This document shows, one piece after another, positions 47,468-57,649 of a stretch of DNA of 64,000 nt (position 1 is its first letter; every line of letters begins with the position of its first letter). Origin of the DNA: Hyparrhenia diplandra (taxonomy: Eukaryota > Streptophyta > Magnoliopsida > Poales > Poaceae). Made by a program: the position numbers and the translations under genes. Location of the stretch: positions 1 to 64,000 of the forward strand of contig JADLZK010000264.1 of assembly GCA_015847255.1 (NCBI GenBank). The letters run 5' to 3'. Under the pieces are notes generated by a model, which saw only the letters and a list, made by a program, of their open reading frames with translations, had not been told where the DNA came from and did not search any database.

Positions 47468-47891
47468 CCTCTCTCTCTACTTTCCATAGACTCCCCTTCC
47501 CTGTGGTAAAATATAAATACGATACCTGGATTACTCCCGGTGAAGTGCTACGATGGTATTTCTATCCGCGGCGCTGCGAGATATCATGTTCATTCTTTAT
47601 CAAGGCCTATCAAGAATACCATACCCGCATTTCTTAGAGCGTTATTGCTAGGGTGACATACTAGTGTGTAGGTAATGCCTAGAAATGAGTGGTATACCTT
47701 GAGTACATATCCTAGTGAGATTAACTCCACTATGGATAATGACACTAAGATTACACCCCACAACTAACACCGCCTATTTCCGCCTTTGTTGGATCGTGAG
47801 ATTAATTCCACATCCAAGCTAACATGATTAGATAGATACCTCATATATTTCCTTCGCCTTCCTAATTTGGATCGTGTAAGAAATATCAACA
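47468..47891 (+). repeat. Element A right LTR, third piece
   Basis: Resumes at the TSD of C with cctctctctctactttccat and ends aaatatcaaca, matching left LTR positions to 3354. The TSD cgtat of A follows. Confidence 0.9.
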
Positions 47892-47948
47892 CGTATCCAC
47901 CCTAACTTCCTATGTACCTTTCGTGTCGTTCCCCTTCTTGCTTGTGGA
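47892..47948. repeat. Tail of the ~350 bp tandem array
   Basis: Cgtatccaccctaacttcc and ctatgtacctttcgtgtc continue the repeat unit interrupted at 1584. The array homology stops near cttcttg and passes into an LTR fragment of H with no TSD, so the junction is a rearrangement. Confidence 0.8.
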
Positions 47949-48358
47949 TGCACCCTACATTCTGGAGAGCATGGTAGTTCGTGGTAGTGACAATACCATT
48001 GATTCCTTTGGAGTTCACATCCCGAATGATAGGCCAAGTAGGACCATGTTGCTGGAGGATTGCATGTTTCGTCCATGTTTTCCTTTGAGTACGTCCCCTT
48101 AAGACAACATCAACATCGCTTACAAGGGTAAGAACTAGACAACTATAGGAATCTCCTTACCTCTTTATCCTCTCACTCCTTGATTGCTGCTCAGTTATAT
48201 GAATTAATTATATGGGTTAGTTATACGTCTCGGTTATCCTCACACCATCCTCCCTGTGGATTCGATATTAAAACCCTCTCCTGGGTGAAGTGCTCACCGG
48301 TATCCGTTCACTTGCGGATTATACATAAATATTTCTGTAGGCTTAGCAAATACCAACA
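47949..48358 (+). repeat. Left LTR fragment of element H (3' 410 bp)
   Basis: Tgcaccctacattctgg to aaataccaaca. It matches the R/U5 part of A, B and the solo LTR at 3782-5198 (gattcctttggagttcac, gggtgaagtgctc). U5 hairpin variant at 48302-48319. Confidence 0.82.
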
Positions 48359-48366
48359 AGCATTTC

Positions 48367-48384
48367 TGGTGCCGTTGCCGGGGA
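48367..48384 (+). other. Primer-binding site of element H (tRNA-Asp type)
   Basis: TGGTGCCGTTGCCGGGGA, one mismatch (C to T) from the tRNA-Asp primer site of B, eight bases after the LTR end. Confidence 0.8.
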
Positions 48385-49273
48385 GAATGGTTGCTGAGAA
48401 AACACTGAGTATAACTAGATCTTGTACAATCATTTAGTGTAGTTTTTCTTTTTATATTTTTATGGGATCTTTGGATTCCACACCTATCCTTATGCTGCAC
48501 CCATAAGCACAAGTTTAGGCCATTAGAATCTTTAGAACCTATTCTACCCCTTGGCTATGAGCTGTGTCTATGGTTGATCAAAATGATCATGAAACAACCC
48601 ATTATAGGAGAGAATTCTGTAGTTAACCTCAGGCCAAATCCTATCCTTTGAAAGGATAATGTATTTGGGTCTCATTCTAGAAAAGTTGTTCGCATGACCA
48701 TCATGCAGTTTTTGGAGGAACTTTTCTTTCTTTTCTAAAGGAAGGTTTGTCTTACAAACTCAGCGGGTGTGATCTTTTTCCTAGTTTTTATGAACACCCA
48801 AAGGAAGAAAAGGAATCATCCTCTAGACAAAAGAAGAAGTTTTGATAGCCAGACCATAATCATTCCAATCCCTTGGTGTAGCTACCAATCCTAAATCATC
48901 AATACTCCAAAACCCTCCAAGGGAAGAAGTAATTCTACCCTTGAATCTTTTATGACGATGACTTTGGGAGACAAACTTCTAGCTTCACAGGAGACCTTTG
49001 AGTGCCTATAAACCAAATCCTCTTAAAGAAGAGTCTCTTAGAAAGCATCCTTATTCTCACAAAGGACATTAGGAGCTCAAGGATGGCATATCTAATGATG
49101 CCATAGGAGGAGAGCAAAGCTATCTAAAATCCATTCTTGTCTTCTTCCCTTCTATTTCAGACTAGATAACTTATCCAAACTCATCTTCAACCTCATCCTT
49201 GACCCTAATGAATCCTCTAGTGTTCTTTTTCTTGATTCTACCTATGATCTTAGAAATCCCAAGTATAGACATA
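48385..49273 (+). other. Element H interior, first part
   Basis: AT-rich sequence with no frame longer than expected by chance and no Gag motifs. It may be a decayed coding region, but I cannot align it to A or B by eye. Confidence 0.45.
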
Positions 49274-50547
49274 GGGCGTGTTTGGCAGGGCTCCAAACAG
49301 CTCCAGATTCAAAAAAACAGGTCCACTCCAAGTTTTTCTAGCCAAACACCTCAACTCCGGAAACTCCAGATCCACCAAAAACTTGGATCTAGCTCCAAAC
49401 TCCACCAATTCCATGGAGTCCCTCAAGGGGTGCTCTACAAACGCTAGTTTTATAACAACTCGTGGAGTTGGGTGGAAATTACCCACCTTTGCCATCCATT
49501 ACACAACATACCATTTCGTTTCTCTTTTCTATTCCTCGCTGCTCATCCCGTCGCCGCATGGTACTCCTCCCATCGCGCGTGACTCTTGGCGTGACCGTGG
49601 CCGGCCGCCTCTTCCCATCGCCGCCGGACCTCGCGTCTCACCGGAGCTCGCCGCTGGGATGTCTCGTCCCCCGCCTCCTCCACCCCCTCCGCCTCCTTCC
49701 TCGACGAATCGGCGCGTTGGACTTCCCCGACCATCATCTACAACCCTAAGGGCGGCCGGCCGGGGCATGGCGACGGCGGCTACTACCCCGGGCGCGACGG
49801 GGATGGGAGCTGCAGTGGCCCGGGCGCTGAACCGGCCTAGGGGCGCGCGTCTTTGTCCGGGCGCCGCCAGATGGGCGCGGTTGCAGGTCCGGGCACCGCG
49901 GATGGCCTCGCCATGGCCGGGATGGCGCCGCAATCGCCCGGGCGCGATCGCTGGTTTGGGCATGGCCGGCGGGACGCAGCGCGGCCGCTTTTGCTGCCAC
50001 TGGACATGGAGGTCAGGGAGTGTCTGTCGCTGGGTTTGAAGCGAATCTGAAGCGAATCCGTACATCGGCGATGCGTTCTTGGCATCCCAGGCAGCTACGT
50101 CCAGTGCACTGCCTTGGCATCCAAGATATCAGCTATGTCTTGGGGAATCATTCATAGGGAGATAATATTCATCATTGGTATAATTTCGTTGTCTTTGTAG
50201 TGCTCAAAACATGTTGTGATGACCAAAGTTATTAATTAGTTCTTATCTGATGGCACCTTTGTTTGATCAAATGCAAGGTTTGTTCGTTTCATAATTGAAA
50301 AAAAAAATCCCAACGCCATACAAAGCACCAACGTCATGCACAACACCAATGTCAAAAAAAAAATAACCAAGGGCAAGAGAGTGCAATCCAATCAAATCCG
50401 CTATTTCTAGAGCTGGAGCAGTCATATCTGCCAAACACATTTCTTCAGCTCCAAATTGAGAGCCTAACTCTGCGGTAGAGCTGCTCTGTGGTGGAGCAGC
50501 AGCTCCAGAGCAGGTATGGCGGAGCTGGAGCCCTGCCAAACATGCCC
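49274..50547. mobile_element. Non-autonomous TIR DNA transposon (1274 bp) with a GC-rich interior
   Basis: Ends are 21-bp inverted repeats (gggcgtgtttggcag... at the left; the right end reads ...ctgccaaacatgccc), with one mismatch. The flanks carry a 3-bp direct repeat ata. A GGGC(A/G)TGTTTGG end with a 3-bp TSD is like PIF/Harbinger-Tourist elements, although their usual TSD is TWA, so the superfamily is tentative. Subterminal ggagctggag/agctccag motifs recur near both ends. The middle (49540-50060) is strongly GC-rich and differs from the AT-rich subterminal parts. No transposase is present. Confidence 0.78.
49540..50060. other. GC-rich cargo inside the TIR transposon
   Basis: Open on both strands because of base composition, with Pro/Arg/Gly-rich translations and a run of prolines. 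The abrupt composition step inside a small transposon suggests a captured host gene fragment (Pack-TIR type), but I do not recognise the source and no splice or protein motif confirms it. Confidence 0.4.
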
Positions 50548-53500
50548 ATAATGAAGGATTTAAGGAAGACCAGAAAGAGCATTATCAATGGCTGGAAAAC
50601 ATCCATGAGCATAGGAGTTACATCCTAAATATTCTATCCAATCCTTGCCCATGAGAGCAAACTCCTGAATTAATTGCCATCTCTAATCTTGCCACCTACA
50701 AGATCTCAAACCCCCTTAAGATAATTGTTCATAAGGATTTAGAAAGGGTGGTTGTTGATCTTATTGGCTTGAATGTTGAGATTGGTGATATAAGGGAAAA
50801 TCTATTCATCATCTTGAATCATATTTGAAGATTTCCCAAGGACGAGCTTTTTTTCCTAAAACAAGCACTTTAGGGGGAAATAACATCAGTGTAGATATTT
50901 TGATTTAACACCCCTTATGTAGTGAGCATAGAGATATAATTGTGAATATTCCTTCGGGTATTTTTGTTACTAACCATTTCAGGTCTAGAACAAGGAGAAC
51001 GAAGGATGACAATGTAAAGGTATGTCCAACCAATTATTGAGCAACATTGAATCACTCATATAATTCTTGCCATGTTGCTACCGTATCTAGGTTGTCTCTA
51101 CCTTTAAGACATGCTCAAATTGCTACCCTTTTTCATCTCCACTTGAGTAAATCTCTATAGTGCCTTCATGCTACCTTTTGTCTACCATAGTATGCTTTAG
51201 TTTGGAACTACTTCTATGGGGTATTTTCAAAGGCTTTTAAATTAAGCATGGTGCTTAGGTTAAGTAGCCTTCCTTAATCAGATTAGACATGGAGTCTAGT
51301 TTGGTTATTGAACTAAAAATTTCTTGTGTAGACATCGGTATATTTTGTTGGACTAACCCTTGCAGAAAGAAAAGATCTCAAACAAGCTTGGGGGAAGTCC
51401 TGAGATGAACTTACATTAGAGATGAAGCAAGAGAAAGAAGAGGAGTGCCACAAACAAAGTCAACAAACAAAAGCACTTGTTTAAGGGTGAACTCAAGGGT
51501 GATTGGCACATGGAGAGGAAGACCAACTCCACTAAGGATAATCCAATCATTCTCTTCCTCCTTACATGCCCCTATCACTCCACATGCTGATTTGCAACTT
51601 CTCTATTCACTATTACTCTTTTCTACAAGTTCGAATGATTTCGATGCATGAAAAGCAAACTTAAGGTTCACTAAAATCATTCCTTTAGAAAAGCAACGTG
51701 AGTACCCAATGAAAGATCTATGCTAAAATTTTCAACCAAACTTTTCTGTAGCATAGAAAGTGACCTTTAGCCCTATAACAACAATATCCTCGTTACTACT
51801 TGTATATTCCTTCGGGTATGTGTTGTCCACTAATGACACAGGAATAAAACCATGAGAGGAGCAAAAAGGTCGTACACAATTCAAAGGAGAAGAAAGTAAG
51901 GATGATGCAATAAAGGAGACAAGTTAGGAGCAAGATATACAAGAGGCCAAATGAGGAAAGCTCCAAGTAGAGGGAAAGAACCACCACAAGGTGTTACGAT
52001 GCCGTCACACTATAATAAAAGGTAACATCTTGAGGTAAGTTATCATTAACTAAGCTTTTCCCTAATTTTGCATGTTTATAAATAATCAAACATGTTAGAG
52101 TTATAAACCAACCTTATCCATCTTGCTTAATCTCCACATGTTTAGTTCTTTGTTCTTAAGCACCACTCTCCTGATCTAATAGTCCCCAACCATGTAAGAT
52201 AAAATGTTGCTCATCCTGTTCGGAAGATAGTTATAATCATTAAACCGCCGATGCTTAATCTCTTGATCTTATCAGTCTCATCATAAATGAAGGAAACAAA
52301 TAAACATTAACTCTGCCTTGTTTAATGTGCCTAAGGTTAGAGAAGAACGAATAAAGTTTTGGTTCTGTTGGTGTTTTCCCACCAACAGGACCCATGCACT
52401 TGATCTCTACCTTATCTTTGCAAGCAGGACATACTTCAAGCAAAATATGGAGGAGTATGTCACTCCCCCAAGGTTCTACAAGGAAATGTCCTGACCCACA
52501 AAGTACACACACTAAACAAGATGTTGCTTGCTTCCACTGTTAAAGCTTCACTTCAAACCATGGGACAAGTAAACAACATGGGTGATGCCATCCTTAGAGA
52601 TCACTATCTCAGGAGACGCGGCCACCAAGATCAGATGATGCACATGAGGAGTGAGTAAGGTAAGAAGTCTTGTTCAGAGGACTTAAAACACTGAACCCTC
52701 GCCGGAAGGTAAGATCGGTAATTACCATGCATAGCATATTTATTTCCTTGCATTGCATAATCATTTTCCTTTAGCATATTTAAATTTCTACATTAGCATT
52801 GCATTGAAAAATTCCAAAGCCCCATGTGAATAATCTTATGGCGTGTAACAACCCATAAGGATATTAACCGTGGTGGCATAAAAATAAATATGCATTCATC
52901 TAGTTGCATTTGCATTATAGTTCTTTGCATGCATATAAAATTATAAAACTCCAAAAACATTTAGAAGAGAAATCTTGCTGAAGTTCCATCTAGAATAATC
53001 ATGATCCATCTTGAAATCCCTAGACACATGAGGCCTATGTGGCCAACCACTAACGCCTAAACTGTTCCACAAAGCTTTGTTGTCTATTTAAGTTCTCAAG
53101 AGATTCGAAGGGAGAGAGACATGATAGGCCGACTTCATCGTCACTATCTACCTCAACCTCCACATCAACAAACCTGACACTTCAATCCAGCTTGGGGGAG
53201 AGCACCCCCAGTTACCACGATAACTATCCCTATTATTACTATTAGCTAATATTTTGGTTTGCTTAGTTGCTAAAAGAGTTTGCTAAGAAGTTTAGTTTTA
53301 TAGAGTCTAGTCATTTAAAGAGTCTTTAGTAGAGTGTGATCTTTAGAGTGAGAATAAATAAACATAGAGAGTGTACAAGAGTTGTTTCTGCCAAGATAAA
53401 ATGAACCCTAAAATTGACAACTTGGAGATGATGAATAGTTGCTCTGTCATAATTCCTTTTCAGTACCTAGCTTTCAAGCTTAATTTCTCTTGAGCCTTAA

Positions 53501-54973
53501 ATGCAAAACTACTTTGACTTAAGATTTGCTCTGAACCTGAAAACCTGTGGGTTGCAAATGCTTGCTCTAAAGTCTAGGTAATTAACGGATATGATATATG
53601 AAAGTCTGAGCTGCTATTGATCTTACTCCTAGTGATACTAGATTTCTGGAGATTTATTTTTGAAAATTTAAAAGTGCACATGATAAGTTCCTATGTGACA
53701 TGAGTGTTGAACCTCCTGCCACAGCAATATATACATGCTCCCTAAACTAGGAAAACCTTTTGACATATATATAGGCTACTTGCTTTGCATTGAGTTTGTT
53801 CAATCTTTGTCGACCCTTAGAAACTTGTCATACTGATCCTATACACTCCATCTCATTCCACCCTATTCCATTCCATTCCACTTCATTACACTCCACCCCG
53901 CTCCACTCTACTCCACTTGCATTTATGCTACTTCTACCCTAGAAGTACGCATCCACAAAGCATCCACCAAATATCCACCAAAAAAATGTTCTACTCCTAC
54001 CCTGGGAGAGAGCAACCAAAAATATTCCCTACACCCATCAATTTAGCCAGCATCTTACAAAGCTCCATTACTTCTGTCTATCTCTCAAAAGTTATTGCAA
54101 AAAAGATTTGGGTTCTATTCTAAAAAAGAGAGAATAAAGGAGAGTTAAAAAATGGACAAGTGTCCGCTGAAAACAATGGGCACTTAGATGCCCGCCTCTC
54201 CATGAAAAAAAAATGTTGTGAAAAAAAAAAAAATATATAGAAAGAGTATACAACCCAGGTTCTCATAAATATTCAAGATTCCAAAGAGAGATGGTATTCT
54301 CAAGGAGCAAAAGCAGAATTAGGCTTTCCCCTCACTCATTAGATACACCTCATTGCATTTATCCTCATTATTCATCTACCATCATATTCATCCCACCATA
54401 CACATACACCACTTGATCAGTATGACTCGTGACTTTGGATCCATTGCTTGAACTTACAATATATGCTTAGTAAGTAGATGTAGTTTTTCTCCCACCTATA
54501 AGCTCTAGATATAAGCCTTAGATATAGGGTGAGAGAGAAGAAGGCATAGTGTCCTACTGCCTTAGCCAAAAATACCACATATTATGAGAGAAAGGCAAAA
54601 CAACCTTGTTGCCTTAGTGAGGATCCACAAATACCACAAATGAGAGACTCGAGAGAGTCATACCAGGAACTTTGAGTTTTATTTTGAAAACTTGCAAAAA
54701 CTCCAGAAAACATTTGAACAAAGAGTTTGAGATATGTTGCTTGACTTGATTATTCTATCTTTCAGTTACCCAAGATCCCAAGAAAAGGCTATAAGCTCCA
54801 TGGTTAAAGGTAATATGGGTAAGTTGAAAGTTGAACAAGTTTATTCTTATCTGGAGAGAAATTTTGTTTGAAAGCATGTGTACTTTTGAGGCGTGAAAGC
54901 GTTGTAGCAACTCCTGATCCATTGCTAAGTTTGGCTTTGCTGGGGACTAGCAAATGGTAAGCTTGGGGGAGCT
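50548..54973 (+). other. Element H interior, second part, with conserved 3' untranslated region
   Basis: 50548-52650 is AT-rich and non-coding; it contains aagcatggtgctt (51244) with acaagcttgggggaag (51381), a module found twice in D. From about 52650 (agtcttgttcagaggactt) the sequence aligns to the 3' UTR of A and B: cagcttgggggagagcaccccc (53189-53210), gatgatgaatagttgctc (about 53428), ggacaagtgtcc (54154-54165) and gagagaagaaggcatagtg. The polypurine tract aagcttgggggagct is at 54959-54973. Confidence 0.7.
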
Positions 54974-55786
54974 TGTTGACACCTGTTATAGCATAATATT
55001 ACTAGTCAACTAAACATGGAATAAGGGCACAAAATTAATAATCACATAGACTAGGGGCTTTACTAACATAGTTCCACAAGTTTTGGGTGATTTGTATATT
55101 TTTAGGGACTAAACAGGAAAAGCCTAGAGTTTGCAAGACATAAGAAGCATAAAACATGTTACAAACATATTCCAAGATAGCACCATTGCAAAGAGCTCGT
55201 CGAGACGATCGAAACAGATATATTGTTTGCTATATTGAGTCCGTAATCAAAAGATATCGATTCTTGCGAGAGCGAGTTCACTAAAACGGCCATAACTTTC
55301 TCATCCGGACTCCATTTCCTGCAAAATACCAGTCATTACAAAGCTATCAACGAGATCTACGCACCCACGAAAGGAGAACTCAGTGTGACATAGGGCACTG
55401 GCGATCGTGAGGCCCATTACTGGCGACCGCTAGAGTCTTGAGCCCAATCCAGGCCCGCTTCGTAGGTCGGTTTGTAACCAACATTGAGGTTGTATCTATA
55501 CCGTTGTTCAAGGTCGGTTTGATCCAAGGGTCCTTGTTCATCGCCGAGGGCTATATAAGAGACCACCTGACCCCAGGGCTAAACCCTAATTCATTCAGCT
55601 CAATACTCAATAGGCTGAGGCCCTGACCTCTCTAGTTCCAATCTAGACTAGAACACCATGCAGAACTAGAAGCCCTAGAGTGAGTTGAGAGCAAGCATCA
55701 AGAGAGATTAGAACCATAGTTCTGATGAGAGAGACTAGAGCTAATCTTGTTTCTAGAGCTAAAGCATGGGTGAAGGGAAGAGCTAC
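54974..55786 (+). repeat. Right LTR of element H, first 813 bp
   Basis: Starts TGTTGACACCTG like A. It includes gttcactaaaacggccataa, also seen in reverse in the solo LTR at 3782-5198, and the TATA tatataag at 55552-55559. Interrupted by Copia I at 55787. Confidence 0.85.
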
Positions 55787-57591
55787 TGAAATCTCATGTT
55801 TGGTTTTGGAAATTGATGACGCACTTGTTGGACTAATCCTTTGCTCTAAGTGATGACTTGAGATAGGATTAGGTGGATGACGTGGAGCATGATGATCATG
55901 AACATGGACAATGTCGGTGGACTTGATGGATCGTCAAGCTCGGTGATCGGCTTGAGAGGAACCCGAGAGATCAAGGCAAAGATATCTTGATAGGGTTTTC
56001 CTTTCGGTGATCAAGACACGATAGAGCGTGTGATCACATTATAGGATAGATAGCCGACTATCAAGAGGGGATGCCACGACAATCCTTCAGTGAAGTGCTT
56101 CTAGGTCCAATTGACTTGCATATGCATTTAGGATTGAGAGTACTAACTTCGTTCTTGTCTAACCGATTGCGACATGCTAACACAAGTGCTCACGGGACAC
56201 ATTCGAAGTGTTGGCAACTCAAGACAAGAAGCGAAACTTGGAAAGAAGGAAAGACGATGACTTAACGATGAAGAGGAACTTTTTCTACTACGCCGGACGC
56301 CGGGGGGCGGCGCTGGCACGCCAGCGTAGTGTAAAAGTTCAAATCGCGTCGCCTGACGTGTCCGGCAAGGAGCGCCTGACGCGGTCAGAATCAACCCTGG
56401 CGTCCGGCGCTGTACAACCGAAATCCGACAACGCAGGGTGAACGGTGATCGACGCTGGGCGATCGGGCGCATCCGGCGCGCGCCGGACGCTGATCCGATA
56501 AGGGTGTCGGGAGGCCCCGCCGGACCTTTGGCGCGGGCGCGGGCGCGTCCGCGTAGCGCGGGCGCGTGGTTTGGCCGGCGCTGGTCGCGCGCAGCGCGGC
56601 GCGCCGCGTCCGGCAAGCAGCGCGTCTGCGCAGTGCGATTTTGAACCAACGGCTAGTTTTCGACTTGGGGTCTATATATACTAGCTTGGCCGGTTCATTT
56701 GCCTCTCCCTTGCACATTTCAACAGCCTAACTCATTTGTGAGCTTGTGAGACTCCCCTCCACTCATCTCTTCACTCTAACTTCGATTCTTGAGTGAGATT
56801 GAGAGTGATAGAAGTGCATTGCTTGATTAGTCTTGCATCTAGAGGCACTTCATCCTTGGAGAAGCCGCGAGATCTTGTTTCTCTTGGGAATTTGCTTGGT
56901 TCCCTAGCGGCTTGGAGCAAGAGGTGGTGTTGAGCTCGATTGGAGCTTGTTCGAGGCCACACCGGTGGTGATTGTGAGGGGTCGTTCCTTACCCCATGGG
57001 AGATTCGCGAAAGGAGCACTGGTGGATTGCTCGTGGCTTGTTGGACCCTCTCTTGTGATCGTTTGCTTGAGCTCCCATAGGTTATTTGGCACCGGCCATT
57101 AAGCTTAGCATACGTCAAGTGAGTGTGTCGCCACAACGGGGACTTAGCGTGCCGGCAAGCACGTGAACCTCGGTGAAAAATCATCGTGTCTTGTGTGCTA
57201 GCTCGTTGGAGATTTCTTGTATACGGTGATTGGCTTCAATCTCGACACTACACCGGTGGTATTGTATCCTAAGCATCTCTTTGCTTTACTTTGGTAGCTT
57301 ATCTTGTTAGGGTGCTTAGCTTGTTAGCTTGAGTAGCTTGTTAGCCTTGTTAGCTCCTAGTGGTAATCTTAGTTAGCATATCTTGTCCTACTAGGAGTAA
57401 CTTAGCAACCTAGCCATTGCTTATGACTAGAGATATTAGAATTGCTAGAATTGCTAGGTGGCTTGCATAATTAGCTTGAAGCATTTGCTTATTCGCTACG
57501 CCGTCTTATTTATGAACCGCCTTGCTTAGTGTTGTTTGTAGAAATTTTAATAGGCTATTCACCCCCCCCCTCTAGCCATTAGGACCTTTCA
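55787..57591 (+). repeat. Left LTR of Copia element I (1805 bp)
   Basis: Starts TGAAATCTCATG and ends ggacctttca. A GC-rich block (56280-56640) holds ccggacgc or its reverse at 56293, 56400, 56483 and 56606, directly upstream of the TATA box. The tail caccccccccctctagcc precedes the end, as in related LTRs. Confidence 0.9.
56673..56680 (+). promoter_or_regulatory. TATA box of Copia element I
   Basis: Gggtctatatatactagc, followed about 30 bp later by cattt-gcctctccc, the probable transcription start region. Confidence 0.7.
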
Positions 57592-57593
57592 AG

Positions 57594-57606
57594 TGGTATC
57601 AGAGCT
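57594..57606 (+). other. Primer-binding site of Copia element I (initiator tRNA-Met)
   Basis: TGGTATCAGAGCT lies two bases after the LTR end. It is the standard primer site complementary to plant initiator tRNA-Met. Confidence 0.92.
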
Positions 57607-57649
57607 GAGGCACCGTATTTGAGTGGCTTAACAACCAACGGTGACAAAA

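Larger units (their letters stand above)
1585..47891 (+). mobile_element. Element A: non-autonomous Athila-like Gypsy retrotransposon, heavily nested
   Basis: The element starts TGTTGACACC and ends ATATCAACA, with a perfect 5-bp TSD cgtat at 1580-1584 and 47892-47896 and array sequence on both outer sides. Left LTR 1585-3354; right LTR in three pieces (12476-13034, 21590-22402, 47468-47891). After removing later insertions the interior is about 5.4 kb, close to the 5.3 kb of element B. It encodes Gag and two protease-like domains and nothing resembling reverse transcriptase or integrase. Two solo LTRs sit in its interior; F and C split its right LTR. The two LTRs are clearly diverged, so A is older than B. 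Assignment to Athila rests on similarity of Gag, protease and layout to B, whose primer site matches tRNA-Asp. Confidence 0.88.
47949..55786 (+). mobile_element. Element H: 5'-truncated, non-coding Athila-like element
   Basis: A partial left LTR (47949-48358), primer site, an interior without coding, and the first 813 bp of the right LTR, which is cut by Copia I and may continue beyond the window. LTR end (ataccaaca), primer-site position and the last 2.3 kb before the right LTR match A and B. The 5' part of the left LTR is missing where H meets the tandem array. A DNA transposon sits inside. With no Gag or Pol recognisable it is a LARD-like derivative. Confidence 0.8.

Noticed and set aside
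49278..50065. 253- and 178-codon frames on opposite strands
   Set aside because: They begin at the transposon end and run through the GC-rich cargo; low-complexity Pro/Arg/Gly translations.
57641..57649. GTG start for the Copia gag frame
   Set aside because: An ATG nine bases downstream gives the usual Met-Ala start of this family; GTG initiation is not expected in plants.
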